Program-made: the position numbers and the translations under genes
Assembly: GCA_021464245.1 (NCBI GenBank)
Contig: JADCRB010000042.1
Span: forward strand, 1,426,001-1,490,000
DNA length: 64,000 nt
Reading direction: 5' to 3'
DNA from: Carallia brachiata
Lineage: Eukaryota; Streptophyta; Magnoliopsida; Malpighiales; Rhizophoraceae
In this document: positions 46,960-58,400 of the stretch, piece after piece
Layout: each line of letters begins with the position of its first letter
Position numbering within the stretch: position 1 is the stretch's first letter
Notes under the pieces: generated by a model
What the model saw: only the letters and a program-made list of their open reading frames with translations
Database searches by the model: none
What the model was told of the DNA's origin: nothing

Positions 46960-48805
46960 ACTCTCTCTCTCTCTCTCTCTCTCTTTCTTATAATTGCATT
47001 TTTAGTTCACTCACTAGAAAAGCAAAAGAAAAACATTAAAAAAAAGAGAGAGAGGAGAAAGCTTTCTGCTTTCAATCTGTTTCTTCCTAATTTTTGTTTC
47101 CTGATTTAGTTAAGTCCAGTCCAGATGCTACTGTTCTTTTTTTAGTTAATGGGTAAGCTTCTTTTCTTTTTCATAGTGGGAATAATTTGCTTATTTCTTT
47201 ATTTATTCTTGTGAATTTCCTTTTCTAAATTTGGAGAGATGGGTTCTGATATTTGCGGCTCAGATTGCAAAACATCATTTTCTGGGTACTTCCATGATTG
47301 ATTCTTGGACTTTATTTAAAGCCAAAGAAAACAAAAAAAGCTTTTCTTTTATGCTTCTTCTTTTTCTCTATCTATTCTTTCTGTTCAGTCTTTTCCTCTT
47401 CGTTTTTTATTATTTTCTCGGGAAAGTGGAGGTCCAAAACGGTGTAGTAGCATGTGTTTATCGGTGCATGTAATGAGTGTTGCTTTTATTTTCTATGTAG
47501 CCCTCTTGAAGTAACCCCGTAAGTGGCTGTATTTGATTGGTGACTTCTGTTTTTCTTTTGTTTTTTTTTCATTTGGCCTTTTTCTGTTTCTTTTCCCCAA
47601 CTTTTCTTCTGATCAGGTTTTAGGATATTGTTGGGGTCATTATCACTGGCCGTCTGGCTGGTGGGTATTTGTTGGGAAAATTGATTCATTATAGATATAT
47701 ATTTTAGTGTTTTATAAACACATCTTTTGATTATTTGGGGGTGGGATAAATTGATAGTACTGCCTATATACCTGATGGTAAAAGGTGAAACATTTCTATT
47801 CATAGTAGTTAGTTAATTTTTGGTAGATATCATTGGCTGGAGAGAGAGAGAGAGTTACGGAGACATACAGGCATAAAGAAAAAGAGTGATTTTACTAGGA
47901 AAAGCTTATAAATAAGTTTAGATCTGTGTGGCTATTTGACCACAAGTGTTTCAGGGAATTGGGGAACAAGTACAAGTTTCACTGAGATTGAAGCCTAATT
48001 CTTTCTATGAATGGTAGGTAGGTACACTTTTGAGATGTCATGGTTTGGTAAGTTAACCGAAAGAACAGAAGGGAAGTGTTATTGATTCTGTGATTAGACT
48101 TTTTTTTTTTTTTTTTAAAGCATCTTCTTTACCACTTTCTCGATTTTTGGGAACATATATGTGGAAGCTTCAAACTTGCCAGCTAATTTGTTGGATTCAT
48201 GTCTGTGGATGTGCAAATTGGTATGTGGAATAGGGTTCTGATTAGTTTTCTTGTCGGTGCATGCTGTTCTTTGTTTGGTCAATTGCGTTTGACGAACTGT
48301 TAGATTCTTTGGTCTCTGGCTTTCCTGGGTTTGAAGAGCATCTAGTGAATATATATTGTGCAAAGTAAGGGACAAGCAGACCTGATACAACACTTTGTGG
48401 GTACAAGGGACTGGCATTCCTAACTTAGATAAACGGGGAGGACAGTCTCATGGGTTGCGAGATTTGAAGGTCATCTCTGTTCTTGGGATTTTAGATTATA
48501 TGTTGTGTGTAATACTGTTGAAGTTCATCCTTACCAGTTTGTCCGGAATTAGCTAACTTGAGCTCTGACCAACACCTTCAATTTTTAATCATTATCTTTG
48601 CTCCAGCTTCTATTAGTTGAGTTCTGTATGGCTATTTAAATCTTTATCACGTGTGAGCTTTCAGCTATGATTGCAAAATTTATCCTGCATTTTCAGCAGT
48701 CATATAAACTTAATGTTTATACTTTCAGGGTCTGGTAGTCTGTTGCTTGCATAGGATATGAGGAAGAAAACATCATTGGGTAAATCTATGAGATCGCTCT
48801 GACTG
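46960..48805 (+). other. SPL 5' leader with long leader intron
   Basis: A (CT)n tract at 46963-46984 and CT/GA-rich sequence mark the probable start of the transcript. A good donor (GG|GTAAGC, intron from 47153) and acceptor (TTTCAG ending 48728) define a likely 1,576-nt leader intron. This leaves 77 nt of leader before the main ATG. Inference is from splice motifs only. Confidence 0.5.
48758..48802 (+). CDS. Upstream ORF in SPL leader
   Basis: A 14-codon ORF (MRKKTSLGKSMRSL) ends with TGA at 48800-48802. It is in frame with the SPL start at 48806 and only one codon (CTG) lies between. Read-through would fuse it to SPL. Efficient translation could reduce SPL output. Whether it is translated is unknown. 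Confidence 0.4.
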   Translation: MRKKTSLGKSMRSL

Positions 48806-51697
48806 ATGGAGTGGAATTCAAAACCCCCAGTGCGTTGGGACTGGGACAGCCTTACTATGTTCAGCGCAACAACTGCTGTGAATCCTAATAAGTTACAAGC
48901 AGCTGATTGGGAAATTGATGGAGAAAGGGGAATTGACTCTCGATCTTTCTATTCATCTGAGGGTGGTAGCGGTAACGGTGGTTCTGGCTCTGATTTTTGT
49001 CCTGCTTCGTTGTCAAAGAGCTCGAAATCAGCTTCCATCAGTTCTTCATCAACTGGAGAAGTGAAAGCACCCAAACTTACTTTGGAGGCCTCTGAGGCAA
49101 TGCCAGATAATTTCAACAATAAGAAAGAACTTATAAAGGCAAGGCCAAGTGTTACTTCTCCTAGGCTCGATGTCCCAGTTGGCCCAGGCGAGCCGCTGCT
49201 CAGTTTGAAGCTCGGTAAAAGAACATACTTTGAAGATGGTTCTGCAGGGGGTAACACTAATGCTTCATCACTTTCCACTACTCCTGCATCTTCTGTTACT
49301 CCTGTGAAGAGATCCAAGTCCAGCTGTCAGAGTACACCAGCATCCCGCTGTGTGGTAGAGGGTTGTAACATTGACCTCTCATCTGCTAAGGAATACCATC
49401 GGAAACATAGAGTTTGTGAAAGTCATTCAAAGAGCCCAAAGGTCATTGTGGCTGGTGTAGAACGCAGGTTTTGCCAGCAGTGTAGCAGGTGAAGCTTCAC
49501 CTTACTCACTCTTTGGCTGTTATGCAGATGCCACATTTACGTACTGCTTGCTTTGTTGATTCATTTTGCTCATCTTTTGTAAGAAATATAGATCCTGGCA
49601 ACTTTTGAATTTTCCTCATGTAAAATATAGTAAGTTGAAGGGGCGAGTCTTAGTGTAATGATGAGACTATTACCATTGTAACTTGGAAGTCACGGGTCAA
49701 TTTGCAAAAACAACCTTCTTGTGAACACAAGGGTAAGGCTGGGTACATCTTAACCTTTAACAATCCCCATGTGGTGGGAGTCTTGTGTGTTGAGATGCCC
49801 TTTAGTAAATATAGCAAGTTGTAGTTGAAATGACTGGTAATGATCTGAATCATTGTCGATTTTTTGTGTTGAAGGTTTCATGGCTTGTCAGAGTTCGATG
49901 AAAAGAAGCGAAGTTGCCGCAGGCGTCTTTCTGATCACAATGCAAGGCGCCGCAAGCCCCAGCCTGAATCAGCCCAGTTAGAATCTGCTGGACTGTCTTC
50001 CTTGCTATATGGTGCTGTTTTAAACTCAAGATTTCTAATGATTTTTGGCCTGTGCACAGAACATGCCATTCTCTTTTTTCTTAATTTACTTCTTTTTGAC
50101 TTGTTTACATCTGAGTAACAACCAGCATTATGTGGTGTTCTAATTGAAAGCATTCCATGAAGCACTACTTGATGTTTATTAGTTGTGGATACAAGTTTGC
50201 TTTATTTCTGATAAGTACTTATTATTCCATCCTTTTGGTTATGAACCTTTTATTTTCATTTTATGAATTTCCTAGAGAGAGGTTACTTTGATTATGCTTG
50301 GCATAACTTTGGGGATGCAATTGACCAGACTCTCTTTCCCACCCAATTTCTCGATAATTCCTGTTCTGTCAAATACAAGTTTGCTTCTTGTCTTTGTCAT
50401 GTGTGTTTGGTTCTTCAACATACTGTCTAAACTCAGGATTAGCCTACTCTTTGGGAAGTGAAATTGTAGCACTTTATTCTCTGTCATGCAATCTCAATAC
50501 AGATATTTGTTAACCTTTTCAGATAGACGACAACAGATGAACCTTGATTGGAACACAGTCCCAATTCTTAATCCCAGGCCCAATTCAAGTTCAACTGGGG
50601 AAGGTACATCTGTTTCCAATTTCACAATAACAAAAGAATATATGTTGAAGCCAGCAAAAATGGAAGGTATAGCTGGGCAGCTTTATTTACCTGGCCAGGA
50701 GCTGACTAATTCCAGCCTGATAGATCGTCGTGAATCCAATGGCTTGTTTCCGTCCAAGAACAAGAGCATTGCATCTGAGATTTCGAATCAAGGTTTCTTT
50801 TTCTCTGGTAGAAACAAGGCCTTCAATTATTGCATTATGTTTATTAGTTTGTTGATTGTTTATACACCTTTATTAGGAAATCATATGAATAGTTGCCCAC
50901 TCGATTCATTACTTAGTGGCCAGTTGCCCTGGAAGGAAATTCAACCGTGTGGAAGATAAAATTTAGATGGCTCTGGTGGATTATACTAATCAGACGCACA
51001 AGAAGCAGCGTTTTATTTGAAACAAAGTATTGTTGAATGTCTTTGGTGGGGAATTGAGAGTGTTAGCAGGGCCATTGCACATTTAAGTATGTTGAATTGC
51101 AGGATCCAAATGTTTACAGGATAAAGATAACAATGCTGACATGTTAATTAAGACTCTTTTCAAGGTGCATGACTGAAGTTTAATTAAGACTCTTTTCAAG
51201 GTGCATAACTGAAGTTTAATTTTGAATCATCAAAATTTGTCGAAGATAATATATGGTATAGATCCTAGCGAATGTATTGGAAGGACTATCTTCTTTGTCA
51301 AGAGCAATGTTTCTCTTTCTAAAATTGATTCACATGCTCTATTTGATACTTGAACTTTCCAGGGTTAGAAGAATCGGTTCTCTCTTTCAACGTGGATTCA
51401 ACGCAGGATCTTCAGCGTGCTCTCTCTCTTCTGTCAACTAAGTCATGGGCTTCGTGTGAACCGAAATTGCCATTTGAGCCGCCAGTCCCAACAACTCATA
51501 CAATCATACCTCCGTCTTTGCAGCACGTGACACCCCAAGGTTTGCCAGTTGCAGCATCAGAGTACTGGAGGACAGAACAACAGTCCACTGACTCACGGGT
51601 GCATGCTACAACCAGTGATATCAGTACTTACTTCCAAGATCTCCAGCCATTAAGAGCCCCATACGAGTGTGACTTCTATTCCAATCAACTGAACTAA
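48806..51697 (+). CDS. SPL10: SQUAMOSA promoter-binding-like factor, SPL2/10/11 group, miR156 target
   Basis: Nuclear transcription factor that binds GTAC cores and promotes the juvenile-to-adult transition, leaf traits and inflorescence development. Exons 48806-49488, 49875-50011, 50523-50792 and 51363-51697 join in phase to give 474 residues. The SBP domain (about 181-256) has [32 protein letters not shown] and [20 protein letters not shown], with both zinc sites intact, and the overlapping nuclear signal [17 protein letters not shown]. The intron within the SBP domain falls after CQQCSR, the conserved position. The N-terminus [16 protein letters not shown] and the miR156 site over RALSLLS point to the SPL2/10/11 clade. 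Which member cannot be decided, so the symbol is the clade's. The first SBP intron holds an Au-type SINE, and intron 3 a tandem duplication. Confidence 0.93.
49623..49821 (+). mobile_element. Au-type SINE with target-site duplication
   Basis: The body (49638-49806) has A-box-like GTCTTAGTGTAATGATGAGA and B-box-like CACGGGTCAATTTG. It has the family-typical AACAACCTTCTTGTG, CAAGGGTAAGGCTGGGTACA and TTGAGATGCCCTTT end. These match my recollection of the angiosperm Au SINE. Flanks carry a 15-bp duplication (AAATATAGTAAGTTG at 49623-49637 and one mismatch at 49807-49821). The element splits the intron between the two SBP-domain exons, in sense orientation. Confidence 0.85.
51145..51216 (+). repeat. 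36-bp tandem duplication in SPL intron 3
   Basis: Two adjacent 36-bp units (51145-51180 and 51181-51216) differ at a single base. They lie about 150 nt upstream of the exon that bears the miR156 site. Confidence 0.9.
51417..51436 (+). promoter_or_regulatory. miR156/157 target site in SPL mRNA
   Basis: GTGCTCTCTCTCTTCTGTCA is the standard SPL target sequence. It is complementary to miR156 (UGACAGAAGAGAGUGAGCAC, recalled) except at one position. It encodes RALSLLS in the last exon, as in other miR156-controlled SPL genes. Confidence 0.97.
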
Positions 51698-52991
51698 CTC
51701 TGGCATCCCATCCTTTGTTTTGATCTTAGCCTGTTCACTCACGAAGAAAGGTCAGTCCGGCAAGACAGCATTTCTTTCCCCTGAAGCTCCTTTCGTTAAA
51801 AACAATCTGCACTTGCAAGAAGTCAATTGTTTTTGTTAGAGATCCTATGATAAAGAACTACGTAAACATGTCTAGCCTGTTTCTCTGTCTCTCAGATAAA
51901 AAATTGTTCCTTTTTTCGTTTTTTGGGAATTTTAACGATCAACGAATCCTGATGAAGTGAGGCTCTGACAAGTGTGTTGTCAATTTTTCTTCAGGAACTT
52001 CTTGGTCTTGGACGGTGGCTTATGCTACAAAATCCTGCCAACTGCTACAACAAACTACAATTTTCTTGGCCTTGTTTCCATGAAAATGCCAGTTGTGCTT
52101 TGTTAATGTCGTTGCACCCATTTGAACAACCTTGTAATACGTCCTAGGACGCAACATTGACGTAGACATCTCCTTTGACAACTTCGGAAAATCCCGAAGA
52201 CAATGCCGCTATTTGATTGTTATTAAGATTCCGTAAAATGTGTTGGACATATTTGCTTCTCATGTTTCTTTTTCCCTGTTTCTTTCATATTGTCGGTGAT
52301 GATCGCCCAGCAAAGCAATTGCCCCACCCCCGGGGTTTCGGTTGGGGTTGGAAAAGGGAGGAGTGGTTGGGGCGTGCGGCCAAGGCTTTGAGAAAATACT
52401 CTATTATGCAGTTATATAATTTATAATGTATATTTAATTTAATAGTTTATATATTTTTTTAAAATTAATATATTTTTTATAATTGAATAATTTAAATTTT
52501 TATATATAAGTTCTGTAACTATTATTTTATATTTGCGAACTTTTTTCTTTTGGGATAATACAGCAAAGAAAATGGCCTAATTGTTGCAACCCCACAGTAA
52601 CTTTTCAGTGAACTCGTTTGACAACGTGGCATATTCCATGTGCTGAATTTATGGTCATATTGATCAATAATGGGGTAAGTGTTTCCTTGTCTTCTTGACC
52701 CTATTCAAAATTAATATAATGATCACTGTGGTATATTTAGTACAATCAGTTGATATTTTTGTTGAAATTTTATGGTTTCATTTTTGTTGAAATTTATGGT
52801 TTCGTATTCGATTTATTTTTTTGTTATTTTTTTCTTGATCTTTCCATCTCATGTATAACCTGGAAAAAAAAAAATCAAAATAGGGACACCATCTTGGGAA
52901 AAAAAGGTCACAAATTTGAGCCTTAATAGGGTTTTTCTCTTTTTTATTTTAGGGAAGCCTTAATGGTTTTTTTGTTTGAACAAAAGCCTTA

Positions 52992-53240
52992 ATGATGGTT
53001 ACAGATTGCACTTATCAACTTTGGATTTCCATTATAAAAAAAAATGTTCAAAGTTTAAAAGATTCTGTTCGAAATTTCGAGTGGACATCTGCACACATAC
53101 AACATGTAAAAAATTGTGCCGACGCAACCAGAAATTGGATTCATAATTATGGGGATTGTCCTGGTATTTTTACACGGTATATCGATGGCAAGAAACCACT
53201 TGAATTTTCTTACCTGCATTTAGCGCCAATTGCTAAGTGA
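52992..53240 (+). CDS. Unrecognised 82-codon open frame
   Basis: The frame starts with two ATG codons and reads MMVTDCTYQLWISIIKKNVQ, later WTSAHIQHVKNC and FTRYIDGKKPLEF. Composition is balanced, including Trp, Cys and His, unlike the low-complexity frames nearby. I recognise no domain. Decayed transposon, lone exon or chance are all possible. Confidence 0.2.
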   Translation: MMVTDCTYQLWISIIKKNVQSLKDSVRNFEWTSAHIQHVKNCADATRNWIHNYGDCPGIFTRYIDGKKPLEFSYLHLAPIAK

Positions 53241-54360
53241 TGCTTTCCCTTCAAAAGTTGACGCCATTCGATGGATCAGTGATCACAATAAAATAAAAAT
53301 AAAAATAAGTTATTCAAGGATCAAAAATATTGACTTTCACGTCTTCTTGCGAAGCGAACATAAACAAACATATCAAAACAATTTTTTTTTAAAAAAAACA
53401 ATCCTAAGTTTAGGGTTGCATGTGCACCAGAATATCGCTTATGTGTGATGACACATTATTTGAAGTCACAACAAAATAGAAGTTTCATCATAGCTATTAT
53501 TGATAGAATCTACACTGTAATTTAGGCAATGCTTAACAAATCAATTTTAAAAAAAAACATGCAAACATAAACATAACGTCCATACTTTCTCTTTTTTCTT
53601 TGTCCTTTTTCATATTGAGGACTTTAATGGGTCATAGCATTTACAATTTTGCGACTAGTCACTGCTCTAAAATTTTAAGTACACTTATAAATGATTAAAT
53701 GTACATCTGTCATCAAATAATTCTAAAAATGAACTAGTACTGGATTAACATAATGACTCTTACCCAACATGTGTAAGGAAGCAACAAAATTCCTTTTATG
53801 CACTTATAGGACATTATCCTTATCTTCTCATTTCCTTAAAAAAAAAAACAGAAAAAACCAAAATCTAGGTACGCATCAATAGCTAGTAAATATTAGCTAG
53901 TGGGGTTGGGGAACAGACAAATGTGGACTCTTCATTTTCCAGATTTTTTTTAGAGGAAAAGGAGTTAGGGAGACACGTAAATGGATGCAGAGGAGCGAAG
54001 TTATAATTGAACGTTGTAAATTCGTATTCAGTTGAGTTCATTTACCTGTGTCCGTAGCAAGAGAAAGATGGAGTTCTAAACCACGCCTCCCCAACGGCCT
54101 TAGGCAACGACCAGCCGGGCTAGCTTAGTCCAAATATTTACTAAAACGCAATTAGATATATATAATTTATATCATGAACCTCTTCAACAACTTAAATTTT
54201 TAAGTAATTAGTCTTTTTTGGCACGCACGCACGCACGAAAAATCAAGCACACGGTGACATAGCCCCACACACACACACACACATAAAGGAGAGAGAAAGA
54301 TAAAGAGAGAGAAAGAGAGTACGCCTGACGCCAGGCACGCCGTCAGCAAGTGCCAAACCC

Positions 54361-54923
54361 ATCATAGAAACGTTGGACCAAACTTGTGGCGTACAGGGAG
54401 CCAGGCATAACCCATTTCACCTTTTAATTTTCCTGCGTACAACAACGATATATTTAACCTCTGCCCGCATGTCACCCTTCTCCTTCTCTTGCTTGCCGCT
54501 GGCAGATTGACTTTGAACACTTTACTGGCATCAAAGAGAACTTAATAATTATATAGTAGTAAGAGTTTGTTATTATTTAATTAAAAATTTTAATTTTAAA
54601 TTTTTAAGAATATAATTATGTTAAATATTTATTAAGAGATTTTTACCGTTCGAACGTATCATAGAAACATTGGACCAAACTTGTGGCGTACACATTTCAC
54701 CTTTTAATTTTCCTGCGTACAACAACTATATATTTAACCTCTGCCCGCATGTCACCCTTCTCTTGCTTGCCGCTGGCAGATTGACTTTGAACACTTGACT
54801 GGCATCAAAGAGAACTTAATAATTGTATAATAGTAAAAGTATGTTATTATTTAATTAGAAATTTTGATTTTAAATTTTTAAGAATGTAGTTATATTAAAT
54901 ATTTGTTAAGAGATTTTTACCGT
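54361..54923. repeat. Tandem duplication of a ~290-bp non-coding block
   Basis: Copy A (54361-54657) and copy B (54658-54923) run head to tail with roughly 90% identity by eye. Shared parts include CATTTCACCTTTTAATTTTC, ACCTCTGCCCGCATGTCACC and CTTGCCGCTGGCAGATTGAC. Copy B lacks about 17 bp after GGCGTACA and 6 bp in the CTTCTC run. The distal part of each unit resembles the SINE-like body at 36.7 kb, and copy B continues into that element's 3' motif (CAGGTCGATTCAGATTAGTC). Confidence 0.9.
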
Positions 54924-55381
54924 CATTTGAGGTCTTGCTCAGGTCGATTCAGATTAGTCAATTTATTAAATTAGATACTAGATAGTCTCAGATAAAAAAA
55001 AAAAGAAAACTTAATAAAAACTCAAACAGATTAACTAATTAAAGAGGAATAATGGGGGATTAATACTAGCTAGAGAAAGCTGAATTTTTGTATATAGCGG
55101 TATTCTTTAAGCCCACATATGATCACTGATAAGGAAATTTTTATTTTAATTTTTTTTCAAATGAATATAATTTATTTATAAGTTTATATCTCAAAATAAG
55201 TAAAATTTACTTGAATAAAAAATTAAAAATAATATTTAAATAATATTAAATTATAAATTAATTTTACTTAAAAAAATAAAATTAATAGATACTTCATTAA
55301 TAAATAGCATAAACCAAGTTTAGAATTATCGAGGGAGACCCGCTTTCCACAAATAAAAACATCCTCATCATGACAAATAAT

Positions 55382-55386
<5 letters not shown>

Positions 55387-55427
<41 letters not shown>
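55387..55427. repeat. (TA)n microsatellite
   Basis: About 20 uninterrupted TA units. Likely length-polymorphic. Confidence 0.98.
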
Positions 55428-58400
55428 TAGGGGAAACAACACGGACAGACAACTAGTTTATGTCTTTCTATTATGTACGTAGATACGGTTTGTGGATTTG
55501 ATATTTGTAGTCGTTAAATATATAATTACAATGCTGGAGACTATAAAAATATAATTAATTATCATAATAACCCCTATCCAATACCCGCCTCAAGATAAAA
55601 CTATGGCCTTGTGATAAAAGCCCATATTTCAATCATAAAAAAAGTTACAGGGAATAAAAAATGGATACACAGTAGACACAAATCAACAAATGTATAATTA
55701 TAATTAATTAGTTATAGTTCTCACTTTTTTTTATGAATGATAATCAATTATTGTGATCGAATAAGGTGGATCTATATTCGAACTTTGTCCATTTCTCATA
55801 TTTCTATAATAAAATTCGTTAATCATATGTTTCGGATTTATAATCCCCTGGTCTTCCCTTGACTATGGGGAATCCACCATGGCATTACCAACATGCCTAC
55901 ATAATGTCATTCATATGCTATTAAAAACATTTAGTTGGCATATAATATTTGAAAAAAAATTAGGGAGACGTGGGCATTGATGGGAGACGGGGGTGAGGTG
56001 ATGTGGCGAATGCAGGTTCAATGCATTTTTTTTTCTGGTTTAAAAAATATAATACGTATAGAATTAAAATAAAATATGCATGAGATATGATACAATTTGA
56101 TATAATTATAAAAAAATATTATTTGTATATTTTACTTATTTGAACGTAACTTTTAAAGATTTTTAAAAAAAATTACAATAAAAAATGTGCGGAACCCGCG
56201 CCAGATCAACCTGTCACTCCTCTTGTCAATCCCACCCCGTACCTGTAGCGAGACTTGTAATAATTTGGTGTGTGAGGAAGGGGGTAGTTAGGTTAGACCC
56301 TTATGAGGGCTTTCTTTGCCTTGTCTCTTGTGTAAGTGCGAATCCTGATATATGCTCAATCATCAGTGGCAGCGAGATAATCCGTTGATAAAGGTTAACT
56401 AGTGTTGTTGTTTTTTTTTTTTTTTCTTAAAAGATTTAGAAACAGAAAGTAACTTAATCTCAATATTAAGTAGTACTTGCATATCATTAAAAATCTACTA
56501 TAAAATTTATGTATTATATATATACAAAGGACTCCAAACAACACCTCTAAAAAGGTCACGGAACTATCCACTCTCGCATAGCACAAGAAAGATAATTCGT
56601 TTTGTTGTACGTAATAATAATTTGGCATATGACTGCATAATTAATTTTGTTCTTTAAGGAACGTAGAGAGAATGCGGTCAAGATCAGAATATGTACCGGA
56701 GTCCTGCTTACTAAAGAAAGTCCGATCCAAATTTTTGACATTTTCAGTGTGAAAGACATTTGTTCAAGTGGCACCGATCCTTCAAAATACCTCATGATAA
56801 TGTATTCAATTTCCTACGTCATAGTCTCAAATGCCCAAAAAAAAAAAAAAGTGTGAAACATATAGAGCATTAATCACTAACTATCAAACATAGAGAACAG
56901 CGTGCAGCAACAAGACGGTAGTAATTTTTTTTACTTTCAGTTTTATACATTTGTAAAACCCATTGAAACCTGATTGGTCCGTGTTTTTGTTTCCATCACA
57001 TGTTGCTTCATAAGTGTTTTTATCTAATTTTTCTCCAACTTATAACTACGCGGCTAATTGAAATTTCCTTATGGGAAATAAAAGTTTCAAGCAATTGGTA
57101 GGTAGCTTCCTTTTGCTTTTTAAAAATATTAGTGAAAAGGATTGCATTTCTAAGCGTAGAAAGTTAGAATATATTTTGTGGAGACATTTTAAATATATTT
57201 GCATAATTTGCTCACATTTTTTAAAATTCATGAGAATATTAATAAATACATTATCTGTAAATATATTTAGTAAGATATACAATTAATTTAAAAATATTTA
57301 ATAATTTATTAATACTTTTTATTTTTTAAATTTAATATATTTATCAAATCTAACAATTTAAATTATTATGTGTTCACTGTATTCTTACAATTATATGCCA
57401 AACAAAGTTTTCTGAAATTATACTCTTGAGATTTTTACTTTCTTTTTTTTTTTTTTTGGTATCATAGAGCATTATCCGTACATTCAACATGCGTGGGACT
57501 TGGCTGCTTTGGTAGTCCCGCCACACCTTAATTATAGAACCTCTGTTTCACTGAGATGCCATTGTCAATATAAGTCACGACAGCACAATTCTCGAGATTA
57601 AAAGTAAGGGCATGCACGAACGTGATTATTATTATTATTATTAATAAACGTGATTATTATTATTATTATTAATATTTTTTTTGAGTGAAACATGATTAAA
57701 AATTCAACTGGCAAGAGAAATGGTTTCCCACCAGAGATCCGTTTCTTGTTCTCATCTATCCCATTTGAGTACTTCTGGTCTATTAGAAGAAAAAAAAATT
57801 CCGACCAAATCTTTGTGCTTTCAAGCAACTAAAAGTTACCCAAATAAATCACTTCCACTTTCATCATCTAAATCCGCTGATGATGGATGATGATGTATCG
57901 TGTTTTTCTTTTAATAGTATAATTATTTTAGGTTTACAAATTAACATGTGGATTTCTGTAAAAAAAAAAAAAAAATCTAATCACATAACAAAATCTTTTT
58001 AATTATTATTATTATTATTATTATTATTATAAAAATAAAAATAGACTCCAAATAGATCGTGCCTGGGCATGCGCCTATCACGGGCTGTGCCAAGGGCTAA
58101 AGGTTCTTAGCCCAGCCCATGCCCTGGACTACGGCTGGACGCTTTGTATTTGTGGGCTGTGCAAGAACCGGCCCATTCTACATGTGTAGCTCCATTGAAC
58201 ATAATCTAAATTTAAGTACACTAATTAAGCACCAGACAAAAGATAAAATTAATTGGGTTTGGATATAATTAGTCTATGATTGCTCGCCTAGCGTATAGGC
58301 TGTGAAAAATTGAAGGAAACAAACATTGCAGGAGCTCACAGCTTGTCCCTCCATATTGTCAACCGACAAATGAGTGTAAGGAAGGAGATTTCTTTTTTCA

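Noticed and set aside
48949..49317. 122-codon minus-strand frame in SPL exon 1
   Set aside because: Antisense shadow of the Ser-rich SPL N-terminus.
57460..57475. GGTATCATAGAGC resembling a copia primer-binding site
   Set aside because: One extra base relative to the usual GGTATCAGAGC, preceded by a T-run, with no LTR or gag/pol nearby.
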